The position numbers were made by a program, and so were the translations under genes. The notes under the pieces are model-generated. The model saw only the letters and a program-made list of their open reading frames with translations, was not told the DNA's origin and ran no database searches. A DNA stretch of 64,000 nt. Origin: Rheinheimera baltica DSM 14885 (GTDB lineage Bacteria > Pseudomonadota > Gammaproteobacteria > Enterobacterales > Alteromonadaceae). The stretch spans positions 44,434 through 108,433 of the forward strand of contig NZ_AUDG01000009.1 in assembly GCF_000425345.1 (NCBI RefSeq), written 5' to 3'. Below, one piece after another: positions 1 to 7,894 of this stretch (position 1 is the stretch's first letter; the number at the start of each line of letters is the position of its first letter).

Positions 1-6
1 TTTTTA

Positions 7-717
7 TCAACACCACTGCAAAAAACTGCTGATGGTAAGCCGCCCCTGTCTTGGCTCAGTTGACAAACCTGTTTCTGGGCGAATATCGCCAGAGTGCAAT
101 AAATTACCCGGATAAATAATAGCGCGGTTTGGCTTGGCTTCAACCTGGAAAATCCGGCTAAACATCGTGTTGTCACCACTGACATATGCCGGGTTTCGAT
201 GCAACTGCTCTGCCTGTGCTTGTGCTTTTAGTATGGCACTGTAGTTTGGCAACCGGTCTGCTGTAATGCGTTCATAACCGGTTTGTTTATGACGATAAAA
301 CGACGTTCCACCAAACTCCGGCCCGGCTAAGTAATGCACCATCGCCAACTGATTCGTCGTACTGGCATCAATATGCGGCAACATCTGAATCGGCCGAAGT
401 TGGGACGGTGGCGTGGTAGAGAGAGCAAAAGCCGACAGTAAAATGTGCAAGCTTGCCGGTTGTAGCGGCGTAAACACCGTTTGTAGTAGTGGTAGTAATG
501 CCTGTTGTATAGCGTGTTGATAACACGAGGGCGTGGGTTTACGAATACCCGGGTAGAAGTTGGCGGCATCGGCACTAAAGTTTGGCGCTGCACAGGCATT
601 AGTAATAAGCCAGTCCGGGTTAAGCACCAGATCATCAATTACCAGTAGCGGTGTGGCTTCGTTACCAATGCTGAGCTGCGTTATACCCTGCTTAAGGGAA
701 CGAATACTGACCGACAT
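7..717 (-). CDS. DUF6445 family protein (2OG-Fe oxygenase-like fold)
   Basis: Protein of about 236 residues that I recognise as the DUF6445 type found next to tryptophan-halogenase-like genes and SapC in Alteromonadales and Xanthomonas relatives. An HxD pair (LPHIDAS, near residue 114), a later histidine (NLLHSGDIRPETG, near 205) and a following arginine (QGRLTIS) match the iron/2-oxoglutarate facial triad of jelly-roll oxygenases. The oxygenase role is inference. The ATG at 717 overlaps the upstream SapC stop as TAATG, which suggests translational coupling. A GTG six bases further upstream is an alternative start. It is the last gene of this operon visible at the window edge. Confidence 0.75.
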   Translation of the reverse strand: MSVSIRSLKQGITQLSIGNEATPLLVIDDLVLNPDWLITNACAAPNFSADAANFYPGIRKPTPSCYQHAIQQALLPLLQTVFTPLQPASLHILLSAFALSTTPPSQLRPIQMLPHIDASTTNQLAMVHYLAGPEFGGTSFYRHKQTGYERITADRLPNYSAILKAQAQAEQLHRNPAYVSGDNTMFSRIFQVEAKPNRAIIYPGNLLHSGDIRPETGLSTEPRQGRLTISSFLQWC

Positions 718-1487
718 TAGCACTTAGCCAGCCGGCGGTTTTTCCGCGCAATAAGCGGATAAATCTGTGCTGTCGATGCAATAAGCGTGTAGATAGGCAA
801 TAACCAACCTGCCTGATGCAGCTCAACCAGTTTGTCCGGTGCCAGAGCGGCTAACTTTTGCTGGTCAATAGTATAGAGACCGTTTAAGCGGGTCGACTGC
901 TCGTTATCAAACACGATGTCGAGCGACAGTGGCTGGATCAGATCATAACTTAGCAGTGCCTGTACCAGCTGTTGTTGTTGTTGCTCGCCACGCAATAGTT
1001 CTGCCAGACAGCTTTTAGCCTGCTGGAAATAGCGGCTATCGGCGCCAGTCTCGGTAAACAGTTGTTCATAGCGGGTATCGTCTATGCTCGTTGGCTGGCA
1101 GATAGTCGGGCTGTCGCTATCAATGCACAGCACGTAATCCTCCTTGTTATTTGGGGCAGTCGAGGTGTTAGTCGGTGTTTCAGCCGCTTCGGCTTGGCCT
1201 AAAAAAAATGGCTGACGTTGTAACTGCAAGGGTAGATAGTCGCCTTGCCAGGCGTTATCGCTATAAAACAGGTTTTCACCTGGCGCAAAGCCCAGCAATG
1301 CCACTGCAACAAACTGGCCGGTTTGGCCATTTTTGGTCAGCACTATCGGGGCCTGAGTTGCCATGCTGGCGAATTCTGCCGGCACCACCGGCATCAGTTG
1401 AGTATCCTCGCTGTGCCGTCCGGCGTTGGCGGGTTGAAGACGCAAGTGTTGATGCAGCTGCGGGTTAATTGCGACAAGTTGGGCCAT
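717..1487 (-). CDS. SapC family protein
   Basis: Protein of 256 residues with the SapC-family N-terminal block (LVAINPQLHQHLRLQPAN..., then PVVPAEFASMATQAPIVLTK and FVAVALLGFAPGENLF). No signal peptide is apparent. The open frame extends 25 codons upstream, but the ATG at 1487 is preceded by AAGAGAA and begins at the conserved family start, so I chose it. The gene lies between the halogenase-like gene and DUF6445 and overlaps the latter by one base. The molecular function of SapC in such loci is not established. The original SapC was linked to surface-layer transport in Campylobacter, and that role should not be transferred here. Confidence 0.85.
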   Translation of the reverse strand: MAQLVAINPQLHQHLRLQPANAGRHSEDTQLMPVVPAEFASMATQAPIVLTKNGQTGQFVAVALLGFAPGENLFYSDNAWQGDYLPLQLQRQPFFLGQAEAAETPTNTSTAPNNKEDYVLCIDSDSPTICQPTSIDDTRYEQLFTETGADSRYFQQAKSCLAELLRGEQQQQQLVQALLSYDLIQPLSLDIVFDNEQSTRLNGLYTIDQQKLAALAPDKLVELHQAGWLLPIYTLIASTAQIYPLIARKNRRLAKC

Positions 1488-1572
1488 GATGAATATTCTC
1501 TTTTGTTTTAGTGGGTAGCACTTTGCGCTAAGCCGGGTCAGTCTTGAGCGCTGAGTCTGCACAGTTCAGTAT

Positions 1573-3300
1573 TCACAGCTGACTAAGCCCAAATTCGCGG
1601 ATCTTGCTAATTAACTCGCGGTTCGAAGGCAGTATACTCAGGGCCTGTGCAATCATTTTTTGATTTTGGGCAAATTGTTGCGCGGCAAACTCAGGGTTAT
1701 CCAGCAAATAGTGACTTTGGCTGTAGTCTGTTTTAAATCCCATGCCATACAGCACGTATTGATAGCTGGCTGCCGGAAATACTTCGTTGTTGCTGGTGAA
1801 GTCCAGATCACCGGGCGCACGATAGCGCCATAGCTGCAGTAAGTCCTGTAAACTTTGTGGAATAGTCGCTGGGTTTCGGTTGTCTCGCCAAAACGGCTCC
1901 TCGCGCTGACTCAGCAGATAATGCAGCTTTAGAAAATCGATAATTTTGTCCCAGCGATATAAAAAGGTTTCATTAAACCGTTTAGCGACAATGTCCATTA
2001 GCGCACGGTTAGCGGGCAGTTGTTCACTTATCATTTGGGCTGATAACTCGACCAACACCAGCGCAGACGCTTCCAGTGGTTCGAGAAAGCCTGCCGCCAA
2101 ACCTACAGCGACACAGTTGTTTTGCCAAAAACGCGTTCTGTGGCCACTGACAATAGGAATTTTGCGCACCGATAAATCGGCAATGGCCGGGCCGACATAG
2201 CGCGCCAAGGTAGCCCGGGCTTGCGCTTCTGTGCAGTATTTACTGGCGTAAACATAACCAACGCCGCGGCGGTGTTGCAGGCCAATATCCCAAATCCAGC
2301 CTGCGTCTTGTGCGGTGGAAATGGTATGTGAAGCAATAGGCGTGTCGGGGTGCTCGTAGGGTACCTGTACCGCAAGCGCGGTATCGATAAACAGAATATC
2401 GTCACAGGCTTTAAACGGTACCTGGTAATGTTTACCCAGTAACAACGACGAAAAACCGGAACAATCAACAAACAAATCGCCTGCAATCACGCCAGACTGT
2501 TTAGTGTTAACCGCGGCAATATCACCATTGCTGGAACTTTGCACTGCAACGACATCGTCCAGAATATGCGTCACTCCCAGTTTTTCGATGCAATGTTGTC
2601 GTAAAAACGGGCCAAATTTGCCCGAGTCCAGATGATAGGCATAATTGGCAACGGCGCCAAACTCAGCGTGGCGAATGGTTTTTGGGGCTAAACCGTGCTC
2701 GCAGAGTGCTTCCTGATAACACAATGCATTGGAAAAAGATGACGTATTGCACGATGTATTGTTGGCTGTCGCCGTGCTCTGTTGCCAATAGCCTGCCATT
2801 TCGGCTTTGCCAAAACCTTGCGGTAAAACCAGCGGATGGTAATAAAAGTCGCTGCTACTACCATCGACCCATTGCGCGAATTTTGCCCCTTGCTTAAAGG
2901 TAACATCGCATTGGCGGATAAAATCAGTTTCGCTGATACCAAGGGCAATCAAGGTGCTGCGCATGGTGGGCCAGGTACCTTCACCGACACCAATGGGAGG
3001 CAGGGTAGGTGACTCAATCAGAATAACTTTAACACCATCAGGTTGGTTGCTTTTGTGTTTGGCGGCAATGCGCCCTGCCGTTAGCCAACCGGCATTGCCA
3101 CCACCGACAATAACCACGGTACGAATGGGCGCTGTGGCGGTTTGCTGCGTTATGGGTGTTGCCTGGTCGTGTTGTGGCGGTTGCTTAATCACATTGGTCA
3201 CCATGTCAATACAACTAAAAACAGGGCTTGCAGCAAAACGCAGGCCCTGGCCATCAGCGGTCTGTTCAGGGAGGAAGACAGACCGGTGCATCCCCGTCAT
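1573..3300 (-). CDS. FAD-dependent tryptophan halogenase-like protein
   Basis: Flavin-dependent halogenase-family protein (PrnA/RebH-like). An FAD-binding GxGxxG lies at G66-G71 (VVIVGGGNAGWLTAG), followed by GVGEGTWPTMRSTL and by CDVTFKQGAKFAQW, where the lysine aligns with the catalytic lysine region of the family. The halogenase signature WxWxIP is altered to WIWDIG near residue 334, so indole halogenation is uncertain. The C-terminal PLEASALVLVE block is typical. The start is uncertain: neither the codon at 3300 nor the ATG at 3204 has a clear Shine-Dalgarno, and the FAD motif sits deep in the protein. It lies 33 bp downstream of a TonB receptor gene and upstream of SapC. These four genes form a recurrent cluster in related bacteria. 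Confidence 0.85.
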   Translation of the reverse strand: MTGMHRSVFLPEQTADGQGLRFAASPVFSCIDMVTNVIKQPPQHDQATPITQQTATAPIRTVVIVGGGNAGWLTAGRIAAKHKSNQPDGVKVILIESPTLPPIGVGEGTWPTMRSTLIALGISETDFIRQCDVTFKQGAKFAQWVDGSSSDFYYHPLVLPQGFGKAEMAGYWQQSTATANNTSCNTSSFSNALCYQEALCEHGLAPKTIRHAEFGAVANYAYHLDSGKFGPFLRQHCIEKLGVTHILDDVVAVQSSSNGDIAAVNTKQSGVIAGDLFVDCSGFSSLLLGKHYQVPFKACDDILFIDTALAVQVPYEHPDTPIASHTISTAQDAGWIWDIGLQHRRGVGYVYASKYCTEAQARATLARYVGPAIADLSVRKIPIVSGHRTRFWQNNCVAVGLAAGFLEPLEASALVLVELSAQMISEQLPANRALMDIVAKRFNETFLYRWDKIIDFLKLHYLLSQREEPFWRDNRNPATIPQSLQDLLQLWRYRAPGDLDFTSNNEVFPAASYQYVLYGMGFKTDYSQSHYLLDNPEFAAQQFAQNQKMIAQALSILPSNRELISKIREFGLSQL

Positions 3301-3333
3301 AACTTAATAGTTACAGGGGATGCGATCCAAAGG

Positions 3334-6300
3334 CTAAAAAGTACCGCGCACGCCAAAGGCAATACGGCGGCCGCTATCTTCAATCAGCAATAGCTGATTA
3401 CTAAAGCGACCACGTTTGTGCACGTATTCATTGGTCAGGTTAATGCCTTCAATAACTACCGTAAGGTTGTCAGTCAGGTCATAACTGGCCGTTGCGTCTA
3501 TTTGAGCATAGTCTTCTACAATCACGACACCATCACCGTTAGACTGAGTTAACGACTGTACAAACTGATCCCGCCAGTTATACGCAATCCGCGCCTGGAA
3601 AGGACCTTGTTCATAGAAGCCGACCAGGTTGTACGAGTCACTTAAGCCCGTTAAGGCAAACACCTGGCTAATGTCAGCCGGGTCCAGTTCGGCATTACTG
3701 CCAACCAGCGTTGCATTTACCATCAAGCCAAAGCCGGAATCAAAACTGTGTTGCAGTGCCAGTTCAAAACCATCCACAATGGCCGACTCACCGTTGTTGG
3801 GTAGCGTATTGGTAAATACTGCTGTGGCGTCGTTGTTGTCTGGCGCACCGGTATCACTGCCGGTGGACGGATCGGTAAGCAAGCTGCCGTTATCCAGGGT
3901 AAAGGTTTTATCTTCGGTGGTGTTGACGATGAAATTTGCTACATTCTTGCGGAAATAACCCACCGACATATAACTGGCCGTGTCGTAATACCATTCCAGT
4001 GATAAGTCCAGGTTGGTTGAGGTAAAGGGTTCCAGTTCAGGGTTACCTGAGGTTGATGTTAAATCGCCGCCCTGACGCGTTGTGCCAATAACAGTAACCG
4101 GTGACATGCTTTCCAGTGTTGGCCGCGTCAGAGTTTGAGATGCAGCAAAACGGGCCACCACGTCGTCAGAGATTTCAAGTTTGACACTGAAGTTAGGTAA
4201 AATGGCTTCATAGCTGGCACTTTCATTGATGGGTGATGCATTGCCAAATTGCGCCAACATTTCGGTTTCATCTAGTATAGTCAGGCCCGTCACCGGTGCA
4301 TCAGTACCATCAACGCCTACGCTGGTGCGTTCATAACGTACCCCGGCAGTACTGGTCAGTGGCATGCCGGCGAGTTCGCCTTCAAAGTCCATTTCTACAT
4401 ACAATGACGTTGTATCTTCGGTGACTTCATAAGATTTGTTGCGCTTAACGGCATCAAAACTAATGTTGTTGCCTAGTGACGCAGCATACTGTTCAAGGAA
4501 AGCAAAATTGGCTTCGCCGTCGTGCGCTAACCAGGACGTTGGCATACGGCCACTGCCGCTGACACCACTTAAGAAATCGCTGCCAGCATTAAACACATAT
4601 TGCGGGAATGCTGCCATATCCGGTGTATCTGGATAGCCACAAAATGTACAGTGAATACCCACACCTTCGTTGTCCCAACGGTCGAGGTTTTTCTTTTCGC
4701 TGGAGTAACTTACACCAAATTTAACTTGAGTAAGTCCCGTTAGCGCATCTTCACTCCACACGCCATCCCAGCGCAGCTGATTAATACTGTCTTTTACGGC
4801 CCAGCCACGGCGTAACATTACGTGTGCCCGGCTGTTGGCAGGATCGAGCAAATTAGACACGCCATCGGGTGTAACCCCGGCCTGATAAGCGGTGCCGTTA
4901 AGTTCTTGTTGCCCACTGTAGATATTGGCATTCGCTTCGGCGAATTGGCTGGCGTACGGCAGAATATTGTTGTCAACCTGAATGCGCACGCGGTTGGCGT
5001 AGCCTATCAGAGATAACTGATCACCACGGCCGTTATTGGGCTCGCGCTCAGCACTGGAGTGGCTGAAGTCGAATTTCATATTAAGGTTGTTATTGACATC
5101 CCAATCAGCATTCAACCCCAAGGAGACGGAATTCGTTAAGCGGTCAAATTTTTTCGCATGCATATCGGTTGCCAGACCGACTTCCTGGTACAAGTCGATA
5201 ACCGTACCGTTGGCATCGACCACCGGCCCTGCAGCGCCATCAAAGCCTTCCAGATTGGGCGCCGTAAACCAGTGACCATAAGAGGTGGTATCGGCTTTAA
5301 TATCAAAGTCGGAATACAAGGCGTCAGCGGTAATAACCAGCTTGTCCGTTGGCGCGTACTGCAATACCAGATTGGCGTTAGTGCGGGTGCGCTCTTCGGT
5401 GGTAACTTTATGGTCGTAGTTACGAGGCGAGAAAATATTGCCGCTATAGGCTTGTCCGTTTTGTGTTATCGGGTTAGGCACGCCGACATTTTCCAACCAG
5501 CCGTCAATTTGCGCTTGGTTTAAACGTGTGTCGCGCTGTTGGTGTGATACCGCTAACAAGGCACCAAAAGTGCTATCGGCAAAGGTGTTGCTAATAAGGC
5601 CAGATAACTGCGGCGAGGTTTGCTCGCTATTTTCGTCGTAAATACCCTTAACACTACCGGCCACTTTAAAGCCACCAATGGCAAAAGGCCGGGCCGTATT
5701 TACATTTACAGTAGAGCCAATGCCACCGGACTGCATAGTTGCGCTGGAAGTTTTGTGCACATCAAGGCTGCGGACTAATTCAGAGGCAATGGTATCAAAG
5801 CTAAACGCACGGCTTTGGTTTTCAGACGCCATCTGCCGGCCATTGACTAACACTGTGTTAAATTCGGGGCCAAAACCGCGTACGGTGATCAGCTGGCCTT
5901 CACCACCAGAACGGTCAATAGACACGCCGGTGATGCGCTGCAGTGATTCTGCTAAGTTGGTGTCCGGAAACTTGCCAATATCTTCGGCTGAGATGGAATC
6001 TACCACGCCACCCGCTTCGCGTTTTGAATCCATTGCACGGCCAAGTGCACCGCGTATGCCTCGAATTTCAATGATTTCTGCTGCTTTCCCTTCGCTTTCC
6101 TGCATTGCCAAAGTGGGTGTTGCTGCGACTGCACTAAGCACCGCCATTACTGCGGTCGCCACTTTATTTTTGTTATATTGAGCCATGTCGTTGTTACTCT
6201 CGAAAGTTGGATCTATCTGAATAGATACCTGCCCACTTTCGCTAATTTCTGGCTTTAAACCGGTATCTTTTAACAGAATCATTAAGGCTTCAATGAGACT

Positions 6301-6531
6301 GTACCGGCCCTGCAGCAGATTGGTGTGTTTATCACTGATATGCTCTAGAGGAAAAAGCAAGGTGATATCTGCCTGCTCTGCAAAATTGATTAGCGATAAG
6401 TCGGCCCTTTGTCTTGGTATATTGAAAGCAATTGTTGATGGCTGCTCTTTAGCTAACGCTACGCCTGACAGGCAATAGACGATAAGCAAAGATAGCAACA
6501 GCCGCCGCCCGCTTCGATATCCCCCCCGCAT
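3334..6531 (-). CDS. TonB-dependent receptor with N-terminal STN domain
   Basis: Large outer-membrane receptor of the TonB-Xanth-Caul type. The plug shows GKFPDTNLAESLQRITGVSI, then LITVRGFGPEFNTVLVNGR, and the protein ends in an aromatic beta-barrel strand (RIAFGVRGTF). The first 115 residues carry a signal peptide (LLLSLLIVYCLSGVALA) and an STN-type secretin/TonB short domain. Unusually, a second signal-peptide-like stretch (NKVATAVMAVLSAVAATPTLA) follows in frame, starting at the ATG at 6186, which has GAGAG upstream. The frame is open to a TTG at 6609, and I prefer the ATG at 6531. The start therefore has three candidates (6609, 6531, 6186). The ligand is unknown, but the adjacent halogenase/SapC/DUF6445 genes suggest one dedicated uptake and modification locus. 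No FecI/FecR pair is nearby. Confidence 0.85.
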   Translation of the reverse strand: MRGGYRSGRRLLLSLLIVYCLSGVALAKEQPSTIAFNIPRQRADLSLINFAEQADITLLFPLEHISDKHTNLLQGRYSLIEALMILLKDTGLKPEISESGQVSIQIDPTFESNNDMAQYNKNKVATAVMAVLSAVAATPTLAMQESEGKAAEIIEIRGIRGALGRAMDSKREAGGVVDSISAEDIGKFPDTNLAESLQRITGVSIDRSGGEGQLITVRGFGPEFNTVLVNGRQMASENQSRAFSFDTIASELVRSLDVHKTSSATMQSGGIGSTVNVNTARPFAIGGFKVAGSVKGIYDENSEQTSPQLSGLISNTFADSTFGALLAVSHQQRDTRLNQAQIDGWLENVGVPNPITQNGQAYSGNIFSPRNYDHKVTTEERTRTNANLVLQYAPTDKLVITADALYSDFDIKADTTSYGHWFTAPNLEGFDGAAGPVVDANGTVIDLYQEVGLATDMHAKKFDRLTNSVSLGLNADWDVNNNLNMKFDFSHSSAEREPNNGRGDQLSLIGYANRVRIQVDNNILPYASQFAEANANIYSGQQELNGTAYQAGVTPDGVSNLLDPANSRAHVMLRRGWAVKDSINQLRWDGVWSEDALTGLTQVKFGVSYSSEKKNLDRWDNEGVGIHCTFCGYPDTPDMAAFPQYVFNAGSDFLSGVSGSGRMPTSWLAHDGEANFAFLEQYAASLGNNISFDAVKRNKSYEVTEDTTSLYVEMDFEGELAGMPLTSTAGVRYERTSVGVDGTDAPVTGLTILDETEMLAQFGNASPINESASYEAILPNFSVKLEISDDVVARFAASQTLTRPTLESMSPVTVIGTTRQGGDLTSTSGNPELEPFTSTNLDLSLEWYYDTASYMSVGYFRKNVANFIVNTTEDKTFTLDNGSLLTDPSTGSDTGAPDNNDATAVFTNTLPNNGESAIVDGFELALQHSFDSGFGLMVNATLVGSNAELDPADISQVFALTGLSDSYNLVGFYEQGPFQARIAYNWRDQFVQSLTQSNGDGVVIVEDYAQIDATASYDLTDNLTVVIEGINLTNEYVHKRGRFSNQLLLIEDSGRRIAFGVRGTF

Positions 6532-6866
6532 GAAGTGTTGCCATGCAGTAAACAAAGACGACAGAGCGTGTTTTTTCCTCCATATAATTTTCACAATTGT
6601 GTTAAACAATTTAATTTGCCTGCTCCCCGGTCCGTGTATCTTTTTGTTTTTATAATTATTTTTTTAAAACGGTATTCTGCGACATGCTTGTTGTGCTTAA
6701 CTTCTATTGGTTTAGCGACTAACAAGACGTAGCCATAAAACATGAAAAAAATCTAAAATTCAAGTTAACCACACTTTATGCGATCAAGGGCGGGGTTTCG
6801 GGCAGGGGTATAACAGCACAGCGTTGGTCGTCTGCGCCGCCTGGTTTTAGGCTGAGTATTACGGTT
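6532..6866. other. Intergenic region upstream of the TonB receptor
   Basis: AT-rich stretch that should hold the receptor promoter and, depending on the true start, its leader. A GGAGG at 6577-6581 (on the minus strand) is not followed by a convincing start codon. I see no gene here; the short open frames on the plus strand have no ribosome site or recognisable product. Confidence 0.4.
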
Positions 6867-6893
6867 AAAAAAAATGGGCGCCACAAGCGCCCC
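6867..6893 (-). terminator. Rho-independent terminator of the M14 peptidase operon
   Basis: On the minus strand a perfect GGGCGC/GCGCCC stem with a 5-base loop is followed by ATTTTTTTT, 20 bases after the stop of the M14 peptidase gene. It separates the cti/M14 unit from the receptor operon. Confidence 0.85.
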
Positions 6894-6912
6894 TGGTTTT
6901 ATTTAAATACAA

Positions 6913-7836
6913 CTATTTGGTTTGTAGCAGGTAATCCAGTGCGCCAACAACGGCCGCAACCTGAGCCTGAATGCATTGCTCTGGGCTGGCGCTTGGGCTG
7001 TCTGGGTAAACTTCGGTGGTGCTCACCAGTGGCGCATCGGTAACGCTGCCACATAAACCTAATGTGGCTTTGGCATAGTTAATTACACCGGGTTGCTGCA
7101 TGGGCTCGCCAATGAGCTTACCGTTTTCATCAGGCTCGGCAATATGGGTAACTTTGGCCACGCTGTCGATAATCGCTTTTTGTAGCGCCGGGCAGGGGTG
7201 TTCGGCGTCATCTACGGTGTAGTAGCCGTCGGGGATATTCCAGTTTTTATTTATGGTGCCATCTAGTGCTGCCTTGGCCGGGCGAAACTCGCTGTTGTCG
7301 GAATCCGTGGTTTCATGCAGGTCAATGTGCATAGCGAAGTTTAACTGCAAACCGTGCAGATACTGTCGTACTTGTTGGGCTTCGGTTGCGGTGCCGTTGG
7401 GGCCAAAGCTGCGGTTGGGGTCTATCGCTAATGGGTTCCAGCGGTTAATGGTTTCGTAGCCCCAGGGGCTAATGCACGGCAGAACCAACACATTCACTTT
7501 ATCGCTGTAAGCTTTTGCTTCAGTTTGTAAAAACCGCAGCGCGCCATGTACGCCACTGGTTTCGTAACCGTGCACGCCGCCGGTCACTAAAATAGTCGGT
7601 TTATCACTGTGCCAGTTACGGCTTTTTACTGCGAACAGTGGGTAGGTTTTACCGCACACGGCCTGATAGGCCAGCTCGCCGTATTGCTCAATATCAAACT
7701 CAGTTTTCAGCGCTTCTATTGCCGGTAATACTTCATCAAAGAAACTGCGCTTAATGCGTTGCTCGTTTAGCCACTGCGCTTTTTCTGCCTCGCCCCACGG
7801 CTGGCCCACTGTGCCGATATGGTAAATTTTGTCCAT
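6913..7836 (-). CDS. M14 family zinc carboxypeptidase-like protein
   Basis: Cytoplasmic-looking protein of 307 residues with no signal peptide. It belongs to the M14 metallocarboxypeptidase superfamily (succinylglutamate desuccinylase/aspartoacylase-like branch). Zinc ligands are visible as HxxE (GGVHGYE, H89 and E92) and a third histidine in FAMHIDLHE (H170 or H174). The substrate-binding DPNRSF lies near residue 139 and the candidate catalytic glutamate is in STTEVYPD near 280. Its substrate, a peptide or an N-acyl amino acid, cannot be told from sequence. It ends at a strong terminator. The gene upstream, cti, is 58 bp away on the same strand, so co-transcription is possible. Confidence 0.8.
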   Translation of the reverse strand: MDKIYHIGTVGQPWGEAEKAQWLNEQRIKRSFFDEVLPAIEALKTEFDIEQYGELAYQAVCGKTYPLFAVKSRNWHSDKPTILVTGGVHGYETSGVHGALRFLQTEAKAYSDKVNVLVLPCISPWGYETINRWNPLAIDPNRSFGPNGTATEAQQVRQYLHGLQLNFAMHIDLHETTDSDNSEFRPAKAALDGTINKNWNIPDGYYTVDDAEHPCPALQKAIIDSVAKVTHIAEPDENGKLIGEPMQQPGVINYAKATLGLCGSVTDAPLVSTTEVYPDSPSASPEQCIQAQVAAVVGALDYLLQTK

Positions 7837-7894
7837 GTTAGTCTCCGTATTGCCTACTGCTTATGTCACTGGGTTTTAACTAAGTATGCTTTGT

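Noticed and set aside
1175..1511. Plus-strand frames opposite the SapC gene
   Set aside because: Shadows of a recognised gene on the other strand, with no ribosome site.
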